Under the pieces are notes generated by a model, which saw only the letters and a list, made by a program, of their open reading frames with translations, did not search any database and was not told the DNA's origin. Positions 1 to 4,791 of a stretch of DNA of 5,227 nucleotides are shown in pieces (positions within the stretch are counted from its first letter, which is position 1; each line of letters starts with the position of its first letter). The translations under genes and the position numbers were made by a program. The stretch spans positions 1 through 5,227 of the forward strand of contig DAOVUP010000143.1 of NCBI GenBank assembly GCA_030632525.1. The letters are read 5' to 3'. Source of the DNA: Desulfobacteraceae bacterium (GTDB taxonomy: Bacteria > Desulfobacterota > DSM-4660 > Desulfatiglandales > Desulfatiglandaceae).

Positions 1-41
1 CATAGATCCCCCAACCTTCTGATTGGCAATTCAAAGACCAC

Positions 42-63
42 CACTCTGTTGGAGATCAGAGTG
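42..63 (-). repeat. Small inverted repeat over the 3' end of the DUF2283 gene
   Basis: CACTCTG (42-48) and CAGAGTG (57-63) form a perfect 7-bp stem with an 8-base loop that contains part of the stop codon of the minus-strand gene ending at 56. Read on the minus strand it is followed by a short T-containing stretch (GTGGTCTTTG) rather than a true T-run. It could be a weak terminator or an mRNA 3'-end stabiliser. The symmetry is visible; the function is a guess. Confidence 0.3.
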
Positions 64-301
64 CGGCGCCCTGTTCGGTGGTATTCTGCTTCAATATGCC
101 GTGGTCTAATTCAAGGGTATAGGACAGGATTGTGTTAATATTGAATTTATTGGATGCTTTTAATATCTCTATACCGGCAAGCTTTCCATCGGCCGTGGTA
201 TCAATATTTATCCCTTCTGCGATTTCAATAACACCATCTGGTTGTTGATCGCTTAGTTTTAGGTACAAAGCGTCTATTTCTTCATCATAATGTACTTTCA
301 T
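56..301 (-). CDS. DUF2283 family small protein (possible antitoxin-like partner)
   Basis: An 81-residue protein with the DUF2283 pattern: an N-terminal YDEEIDALYLKL segment (residues 5-16), a central acidic beta region around EGINIDT (29-35), and GIEILKAS (43-50). DUF2283 proteins are small beta-rich proteins of unknown biochemical role, often encoded next to DUF4258 or other RelE-fold-like genes. Here the ATG overlaps the stop codon of the upstream DUF4258-like gene by four bases (ATGA, 298-301), so the two are translationally coupled. AGGA lies eight bases before the ATG. The stop at 56 falls in a small hairpin. Beyond residue 50 the tail (NTILSYTLELDHGI and on to the end) is not one I recognise. 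Family assignment is confident from the pattern; an antitoxin role is inferred only from gene order and size. Confidence 0.85.
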   Translation of the reverse strand: MKVHYDEEIDALYLKLSDQQPDGVIEIAEGINIDTTADGKLAGIEILKASNKFNINTILSYTLELDHGILKQNTTEQGAAL

Positions 302-525
302 TTGCTTCGTCCTTTCTTCAACGGATAGTTTGTGATTACTGTCATTATATCGTTTTCAACAGCAACAACAATCTTTATTGGATATTTAAAACCAGATATA
401 TCTCTTATGAACTCATGTTGTCCGTCGGCTAACTCCAAAGTAGCCAATATTCTCTCAACCGTTGATATTGGTATCCTGTAAAGCTTTGCTCTTCGTTTTG
501 CATGGCGGGATAACTTTATTATCAC
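298..525 (-). CDS. DUF4258 / RelE-fold-like small protein (possible toxin-like partner)
   Basis: A 75-residue basic protein. It has an N-terminal HAKRRAKLYRI segment (8-18) followed by the ISTVERIL helix (20-27), a strand pair around KIVVAVENDIMTVITNY (51-67) and a basic LKKGR ending. This matches small DUF4258-type or RelE/BrnT-fold-like proteins, in which an HAxxR element precedes a helix and the protein ends in a beta sheet. The start is GTG at 525, supported by AAGGGA seven bases upstream (minus strand). It is the first gene of a two-gene unit, overlapping the downstream DUF2283 gene by four bases. A perfect 8-bp hairpin lies about 30 bases upstream and could be an operator. RNase or toxin activity is not shown by the sequence: no catalytic set can be assigned confidently. 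The alternative is a harmless domain-of-unknown-function protein. Confidence 0.8.
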   Translation of the reverse strand: MIIKLSRHAKRRAKLYRIPISTVERILATLELADGQHEFIRDISGFKYPIKIVVAVENDIMTVITNYPLKKGRSK

Positions 526-556
526 TTGATATTCCCTTTTTTATTAATCGGCCTAA

Positions 557-577
557 ACCACTACCTCACGTAGTGGT
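557..577 (-). promoter_or_regulatory. Perfect 8-bp hairpin upstream of the DUF4258/DUF2283 pair
   Basis: ACCACTAC (557-564) and GTAGTGGT (570-577) are exact inverted copies with a 5-base loop. The element sits 32 bases before the GTG start at 525, between the start and a TATGAT-like sequence further upstream on the minus strand. It fits either an operator for an autoregulated pair or a leader hairpin. No T-run follows it closely on either strand, so a classical terminator is less likely. Confidence 0.4.
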
Positions 578-610
578 ATCATAATAAGGCTCTACCAGTT
601 GAGTAATGAC

Positions 611-720
611 TTGCGAAAATTGGTGTCAGATCTTGATTAGGGCATTAAATTGATCAACCTTATCCTTGAATGTCTTCTCCTCATGGAGCCCTAAGGTTGT
701 TTCGCAAAACAGGTCTGACC
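611..720. repeat. Nested inverted repeat, candidate MITE or transposon remnant
   Basis: Three stems nest inside each other: TTGCGAAA (611-618) with TTTCGCAA (700-707), CAACCTTA (655-662) with TAAGGTTG (692-699), and CTCC (677-680) with GGAG (685-688) around a TCAT loop. The 3' arms of the first two stems are contiguous (692-707), while the 5' arms are separated by 36 bases. A looser pair is GTCAGA (625-630) with TCTGAC (714-719). No protein with homology is evident. CAGATCT/GGTCTGAC-type ends resemble, from memory, ends seen around REP-associated (IS200-like) transposases in deltaproteobacteria. It lies between the end of the CNB gene and the small gene pair, so it could also form an RNA 3' structure. 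Confidence 0.4.
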
Positions 721-725
721 GGTAT

Positions 726-1151
726 CTATACCTTTGCACGGTCTTTTCGGTTGGCTGCTACGACGAAGGCGGCTACCTTTTTATTTGATTCCTCGAGCCT
801 CATGATCAGCGTTGTGATCAATGATCTCAGGGCTGGGGAGAGGGATTCGTAGTCCTTGAGTAGTTGCTGGGAGTCCAATACGCCTAACCTGATAGCACCA
901 TCTGCTGCAATCACATACGCACTCCGCCCCGCCGGGATTTTTCCTAACAGGGCCATTTCTCCAAAAATGGCGCCTTTTTTCAGTTTGTCTGTGGTCACAA
1001 TCCCGGCGTCGGTCCGCTTTGTTACTTTTGCCTGCCCTTCCAGAATGATATAGACCCAATTGGCCCTGGTTCCCTCTTCGATAATTATTTCGCCAGATTC
1101 ATATGTCTCCTCATTGGACAGATAGAGTTCCATCAGTTGATTTATATCCAT
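726..1151 (-). CDS. Stand-alone cyclic-nucleotide-binding (Crp-type) domain protein
   Basis: A 141-residue protein that is almost entirely one cNMP-binding domain. YESGEIIIEEG (17-27) is the first beta-roll segment, YIILEGQAKV (34-43) the second, and LKKGAIFGEMALL (57-69) leads into the phosphate-binding cassette, which keeps Glu65 and Arg76 (in GRSA), the two residues that normally contact the cyclic phosphate and ribose. A helical tail (residues 94-126, then a basic end) replaces the usual helix-turn-helix, so it is not a transcription factor of the Crp type. The start is ATG with a GAGGGGG ribosome site six bases upstream. It follows the CNB-PilZ gene by only 13 bases and is very probably cotranscribed. 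I infer a regulatory subunit acting on a protein partner; the ligand (cAMP, cGMP or none) cannot be decided from sequence. Confidence 0.9.
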   Translation of the reverse strand: MDINQLMELYLSNEETYESGEIIIEEGTRANWVYIILEGQAKVTKRTDAGIVTTDKLKKGAIFGEMALLGKIPAGRSAYVIAADGAIRLGVLDSQQLLKDYESLSPALRSLITTLIMRLEESNKKVAAFVVAANRKDRAKV

Positions 1152-1164
1152 AATAACCCCCTCG

Positions 1165-1938
1165 TCAAGGCATCAGGAAAAAGCCGAGCAAACTTTTTGC
1201 GCCGGCAGACAATTCTGTTACAGACATGCCCAGAATCAGCTTTCCGGGCGTCTCGCTTTTTGTGAGTGTCACGATATTGGCTTCCAACTCGATACTTTTT
1301 CCGTTGGGTAGAACCGTGTTTACAATAAACGAATCACCGTCCATATGGGAAAAGCTTTTCGTGTTCTTGGCCACGATCTCCAGCCCCAGTCCGCTGAGAC
1401 TCATATCCCTGATTCGGCCAGGCAGACGAACCTTTGGCGATAACCCTACAGGTCGATAGTGGCATTTAAGGTCAACATCTTTTCTGTAATAGCGCCTTTT
1501 GGAAGCCCAAGGCTCACGCTTTTTAATGGACGTTCGTTTCTTATGTTCCTGGGTCGTCAACTGAACGATGAGTTTGTTCATACGGAGAAGACGGGCCGAA
1601 ATCCGGTCGACCACGTATTTGAGCATGGGAGGCATCTCCTTGTATTCCTTTGACAGCATGGATGGATGCCATACCTCCAGGACAGCGTTCTCAATCGCCC
1701 TGACCGATGCCGAGCGGATCTCTCCGGCTATATTCAAGAAGGCTATTTCGCCAAAAATATGACCGGGACCCAGGGTTGACAAAACGATATCCTTATCTTC
1801 AGATTCCTGGAAAATCGAGACCTTACCTTTGATGATTTTATAAATGGAGATCCCGTAATCGCCTTCTTTGATGATCAGGTCTCCTTTTCGGTATTTCAGG
1901 GTGATGACCGGAAAAACATCCTCCTGCTTGTTCGTCAT
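1165..1938 (-). CDS. Cyclic-nucleotide-binding domain fused to PilZ domain
   Basis: Two domains in 257 residues, numbered from the ATG at 1938. Residues 12-105 are a cNMP-binding fold: YRKGDLIIKEGD, YKIIKGKVSIF, LGPGHIFGEIAFL, with cassette residues Glu64 and Arg75 retained. A helical linker follows to about 145. Residues 147-257 are a PilZ domain with the c-di-GMP signature: RxxxR at Arg148/Arg152 (RRYYR) and DxSxxG at Asp178-Ser180-Gly183 (DMSLSG). Both halves therefore look ligand-competent. A GTG nine bases earlier (1947) is also open, but it overlaps the AGGAG ribosome site, which sits eight bases before the ATG; ATG is the better start. It is the first gene of a two-gene unit with the CNB protein and lies downstream of the pilus-type ATPase gene on the same strand. 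There is no DNA-binding domain, so it is probably a protein-level sensor joining two second messengers. Confidence 0.9.
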   Translation of the reverse strand: MTNKQEDVFPVITLKYRKGDLIIKEGDYGISIYKIIKGKVSIFQESEDKDIVLSTLGPGHIFGEIAFLNIAGEIRSASVRAIENAVLEVWHPSMLSKEYKEMPPMLKYVVDRISARLLRMNKLIVQLTTQEHKKRTSIKKREPWASKRRYYRKDVDLKCHYRPVGLSPKVRLPGRIRDMSLSGLGLEIVAKNTKSFSHMDGDSFIVNTVLPNGKSIELEANIVTLTKSETPGKLILGMSVTELSAGAKSLLGFFLMP

Positions 1939-2040
1939 CGTTTTCACTCCTCTGTTCTCTGACCTCTTTCTGTTTCAGCCAACCGCTTTTACGTATAAAC
2001 AGTCAAGGATTAGCTCCCCCGATTTATCTAAAAACCACGT

Positions 2041-2074
2041 ATTTTAAGGATGTTATGTCAGCTTACAACATAAC
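2041..2074 (-). promoter_or_regulatory. Candidate sigma70 promoter with overlapping dyad (operator-like)
   Basis: On the minus strand TTGTAA (2063-2068) and TAAAAT (2041-2046) are separated by 16 bases, matching the -35 and -10 consensus at four and five of six positions. A 7-bp dyad, GTTATGT (2052-2058) with ACATAAC (2068-2074), straddles the -35 box and spacer. This would give a leader of about 95 bases before the CNB-PilZ start at 1938. The dyad is exact; both the promoter and the operator role are inferred. Readthrough from the ATPase gene is the alternative source of transcription. Confidence 0.4.
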
Positions 2075-2080
2075 TAGTGT

Positions 2081-2115
2081 CCATCCATTAATGCCACTGT
2101 GGGCACTATGGATGG
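2081..2115 (-). terminator. Stem-loop after the ATPase gene
   Basis: CCATCCAT (2081-2088) pairs exactly with ATGGATGG (2108-2115), and an inner TGCC/GGCA stem (2092-2095 with 2102-2105) stacks inside. It begins seven bases past the stop codon of the minus-strand ATPase gene. No T-run follows in the minus direction (the sequence continues ACACTAGTTATG), so it may be a factor-assisted terminator or an RNA processing and stability element rather than a classical intrinsic terminator. Confidence 0.45.
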
Positions 2116-2122
2116 AAACTAA

Positions 2123-4435
2123 CTATATTATCGATACTAAGGGGATTATCTCGTCAACAGAAATGATCCCGTCTTTGGCCTTTAGGAAGGCGATTTCCTC
2201 GATGGTATTCATGCCGTCCTGGATGGCAAATTGCCTTATCTCGGCAGCAGATTTGCCGTCCATGACCGCTTTTTTTATTTCTTCGTTAGTCGGTATAAAT
2301 TCATAGACAATCGTTCTGCCTCTATATCCGGTTTGACTGCATTCATCGCACCCCTTTCCCTTATAAAAGACCACATCGTCAGAAAACTCCACGGGAAAAT
2401 TGTTTGATCTAAGCTTTAGGTGAGCCTCCAGGTCCGGTTCTTTGCATTGAGGGCAAAGTTTTCTTACCAGGCGCTGGGAGACAACACCCAGAATACTGGA
2501 AGAAACTAGATAGTTATCAATGCCCATGTCTCCCAAACGGAGAAAGGTTTCTGCTGCTGTATTCGTATGAAGGGTGGTAATAAGGAGATGACCCGTCAAT
2601 GCGGCACGAATGCCGATTTGGGCGGTTTCGGTGTCCCTCATCTCCCCCACCACAATGACGTCAGGATCGTGTCTCAGGATTTGACGCAGGCCTTGCGAGA
2701 AGGTCAAGCCGATATCCTCCCTAATCTGCACCTGGCATGTGCCCGGTAGTCCATACTCCACCGGATTTTCCAAGGTGATAATGTTTTTATCCGAAAAGAC
2801 AGATTCCTGAAGACATGCGTAGATTGTTGTGCTCTTGCCGCTTCCGGTAGGCCCGGTAAAGATCAACATTCCATAAGGTTTGGCTATGCATTGCCTCAAG
2901 CCATTGATCTCCTGTTCAAGAAATCCCATGTCCTCAAGCTTCATCAACCCGCTGTCCTTATTTAGGACCCGAATAACCATGCTCTGCCCAAAAATCGTTG
3001 GTAGGCATGAAAATCTTAGGTCCACTGTTTTCCCATGAACCCTGATTTTTGCCCCCCCGTCCTGAGGCAACCTTCGCTCTGTGATATCCATATTGGACAT
3101 AATCTTCAATCGGCTCGTAATGGAAGGTAAACGCCCTTTCGGGAGGTTTATCTCGTCATAAAGTACCCCATCAATACGGAATTTGACTTTGGCTATAGTA
3201 GCTTCCGGAATTATATGGATATCGCTGGCCCTTTTGGCCACAGCGATTTCCAGAATATGGTTAACGATCGCGATAATGGGCTTTTCTCTTCCCGTCTGAT
3301 CAGTGATGCGATATCCCTCCTCCTCTTGGCTTCTGAGCTCTTCCACTTCAACTTCTGAGGTTTCAGATAGGATCCTGGTCAGGTTTTGATCGGCCGAGGT
3401 GCTATGGCGGTTGTCTATGGCATCCAGAATACCCTTTTCCGACCCAACACCAGCAACCTTGATATGCAAACCGGTGTGGAACCTGAGATCTGCTTCAGCA
3501 TCAAGATTATTTGGATCAGCAACAATAATCGTCAACGTATTTTGTGTCAGTTTGATAGGAAAGACCTTCAGACGTATTAGAAGTTTAGCGGAAACCGTGT
3601 TGACCGCTGATTCATCTACAGGATACGTTTGTAAATCCACATACGGAAACCCGCGTTGCAGCGCAAGGGCCAAGGCCAACATCTCGCCGTCTATGATGCC
3701 CATATCCACAAGGATTTTTCCCAGACGACTGCCTCTATATTTTTTCTGCTTAGCAAGTGCGGTTTCGAGATCTTCCTGTGAAATAACTCCACCTGCAATC
3801 AAAAGATCACCCAGTTTTACATCAGCCTTCTTTGCTTTTTTTTCTCTCAGAGCCTTAAGAACCTCTTGGGGAGTCGCGACCTTGTTATCTACGAATATCT
3901 CTCCCAAACGTCTTTTGTGGAGCTGTTGTTGTGTCTTTAAACCAAGTTCTAATTGCTGGTCTGTAATTAGGCCCTCATCCTTTAAGGCCTTCCCTAATTT
4001 TTTCTTCACAGCAGGTTTCGTTGGAACCGGTTTTGGAACAAATACCCGAATAAGGTTGCTGTCTGGGCCAACCGGATCTAAAAAAATCCCTCCCGTATCT
4101 TCTGAACGCCGGTGGAAGAGAACTGCCTCTTTTTCTCCTTCCGGTTTCAATGAAACCACATCCGGAGAGGAGCCAGCCGAACTGTCATACCAATTCCCGG
4201 ATACTATAGGTAAATCTGGAATACGTTTATCAAAATCCTTGACCCAATACACTGCCTCAATTCCTTTGATGCCTATCTCATCAAACTTCTTTTTGCCGTT
4301 CAAATCGATCCGCATAAAACGAACAACCATTTTAGCTGAATCGATAGACTCAACAAATCCCTTTAAAGGGGGGCCTTCAATAAAGCGAATGACGGCCTTA
4401 TTTTTCGGATCTATAGACGTTTTTATTGCATCCAT
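2123..4435 (-). CDS. GspE/PilB-family assembly ATPase with extended MshEN region
   Basis: A 770-residue secretion-superfamily hexameric ATPase that powers type IV pilus extension or type II secretion at the inner membrane. Residues 13-67 and about 104-135 resemble the DUF6982 beta domain common in deltaproteobacteria. Residues 144-260 carry four LG-motif repeats at 147, 177, 208 and 238, two MshEN units in a row. The motor domain has Walker A GPTGSGKST (528-536), an Asp-box-like ITLENPVEY (553-561), Walker B with DPDVIVVGEMRD (590-601), a His box TGHLLITTLHTN (614-625), and a four-cysteine zinc site at 661, 664, 696 and 699. All core motor motifs are present, and the length exceeds a typical PilB or GspE (about 560-570) because of the N-terminal additions. 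ATG at 4435 is preceded by AGGAG six bases upstream. It is closest in style to PilB/MshE/GspE; which system it serves cannot be told, as no other pilus or secretion gene is in view. Confidence 0.95.
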   Translation of the reverse strand: MDAIKTSIDPKNKAVIRFIEGPPLKGFVESIDSAKMVVRFMRIDLNGKKKFDEIGIKGIEAVYWVKDFDKRIPDLPIVSGNWYDSSAGSSPDVVSLKPEGEKEAVLFHRRSEDTGGIFLDPVGPDSNLIRVFVPKPVPTKPAVKKKLGKALKDEGLITDQQLELGLKTQQQLHKRRLGEIFVDNKVATPQEVLKALREKKAKKADVKLGDLLIAGGVISQEDLETALAKQKKYRGSRLGKILVDMGIIDGEMLALALALQRGFPYVDLQTYPVDESAVNTVSAKLLIRLKVFPIKLTQNTLTIIVADPNNLDAEADLRFHTGLHIKVAGVGSEKGILDAIDNRHSTSADQNLTRILSETSEVEVEELRSQEEEGYRITDQTGREKPIIAIVNHILEIAVAKRASDIHIIPEATIAKVKFRIDGVLYDEINLPKGRLPSITSRLKIMSNMDITERRLPQDGGAKIRVHGKTVDLRFSCLPTIFGQSMVIRVLNKDSGLMKLEDMGFLEQEINGLRQCIAKPYGMLIFTGPTGSGKSTTIYACLQESVFSDKNIITLENPVEYGLPGTCQVQIREDIGLTFSQGLRQILRHDPDVIVVGEMRDTETAQIGIRAALTGHLLITTLHTNTAAETFLRLGDMGIDNYLVSSSILGVVSQRLVRKLCPQCKEPDLEAHLKLRSNNFPVEFSDDVVFYKGKGCDECSQTGYRGRTIVYEFIPTNEEIKKAVMDGKSAAEIRQFAIQDGMNTIEEIAFLKAKDGIISVDEIIPLVSII

Positions 4436-4441
4436 GACTAA

Positions 4442-4446
4442 CTCCT
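4442..4446 (-). promoter_or_regulatory. Ribosome binding site of the ATPase gene
   Basis: AGGAG on the minus strand lies six bases before the ATG at 4435. It settles this ATG as the start and gives the transcript from the strong promoter a leader of roughly 50 bases. Confidence 0.75.
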
Positions 4447-4492
4447 GTCAGTGCCTAAAGAAGGTGATAAGAAGTCCCTTTTTTTGGGCCAA

Positions 4493-4521
4493 ATTATAGG
4501 TGATTCCGCCTTGTGTGTCAA
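4493..4521 (-). promoter_or_regulatory. Perfect-consensus sigma70 promoter for the ATPase gene
   Basis: Read on the minus strand, TTGACA (4516-4521) and TATAAT (4493-4498) are both exact consensus hexamers with an ideal 17-base spacer (4499-4515). Transcription would start near 4486, about 50 bases before the ATG at 4435. No clear operator is seen across it. Expected behaviour is strong housekeeping transcription, so control of the ATPase may be mainly post-translational through its N-terminal domains. Confidence 0.88.
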
Positions 4522-4565
4522 GTAAAAACGTATTACCTAACATCTTGATATTAAACGCTGTTATT

Positions 4566-4620
4566 GCCACTCGCCTTTGCGGGAGTGACGGCCTTGGAGA
4601 CTTTTTGCGGACGTATCAAT
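4566..4620. repeat. Hairpin-bearing intergenic segment, likely interspersed-repeat remnant
   Basis: An imperfect hairpin is formed by ACTC (4569-4572) with GAGT (4583-4586), flanked by GCC/GGC (4566-4568 with 4590-4592) and an inner CGC/GCG around CTTT. It is followed by GACTTTTTGCGGACGTATCA. The pattern of a CACTC...GCGGGAGTGACGG hairpin followed by a GACTTTTTGCG tail resembles, from memory, dispersed REP-like repeats in deltaproteobacterial genomes. It carries no reading frame of note. It lies between the ATPase promoter and the lepB leader. Confidence 0.35.
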
Positions 4621-4657
4621 AAGGTATTTCGTATTCGATCTTGTCTGTCCAGCAAAT

Positions 4658-4783
4658 CCTGAGTGTGACGGTGCGGGGTAAATCCCGCTACAACAAGTAT
4701 CTCTCCGGAGCGCCGGCCTCTCAGATCTCAACGCTCCACAAGCAGGAAGTCGACGCGCCGGAGGTTGTAGACTCTGTGGGAGG
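4658..4783 (+). ncRNA. Structured leader upstream of signal peptidase I, unidentified
   Basis: A long-range stem of 20 base pairs can be drawn. GAGT (4661-4664), CTACAAC (4688-4694), CTCCGG (4703-4708) and CGC (4711-4713) pair in order with ACTC (4771-4774), GTTGTAG (4764-4770), CCGGAG (4758-4763) and GCG (4755-4757), the 3' arm being unbroken over 4755-4774. The first insertion on the 5' arm holds a small hairpin, GCGGG (4673-4677) with CCCGC (4684-4688). The closing helix ends just before the GGGAGG ribosome site at 4778-4783. An alternative helix GGAGCG (4707-4712) with CGCTCC (4732-4737) competes with the main stem. I cannot match it to a riboswitch, 6S, SRP, tmRNA or RNase P signature. 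It may be a cis-regulatory leader or a separate small RNA. Confidence 0.45.
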
Positions 4784-4791
4784 AAAAAGAG

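Noticed and set aside
1..20. Possible start (ATG at 3, minus strand, with GGGGGA upstream) of another gene leaving the window
   Set aside because: Only one codon is inside the window, so no reading frame can be assessed.
670..852. 60-codon plus-strand frame at the end of the CNB gene
   Set aside because: Mostly antisense to the CNB coding sequence and overlapping the nested inverted repeat; no family resemblance.
781..1059. Second minus-strand frame inside the CNB gene
   Set aside because: A frame-shifted reading of the CNB gene with low-complexity Arg-rich sequence; the correct frame shows the full cNMP-binding fold.
726..1938. Crp/FNR transcription factors
   Set aside because: Both proteins have the nucleotide-binding fold but no C-terminal helix-turn-helix; one ends in a short helical tail, the other in PilZ.
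3399..4499. 366-codon open frame on the plus strand
   Set aside because: It lies fully antisense to the ATPase gene, whose protein carries all family motifs; the plus-strand product is Ser/Arg-rich with no recognisable domain and covers the ATPase promoter.
4658..4783. Known RNA classes (6S, SRP RNA, tmRNA, RNase P, cobalamin, TPP or c-di-GMP-I riboswitch)
   Set aside because: None of their conserved core sequences that I can recall is visible; left as unidentified.
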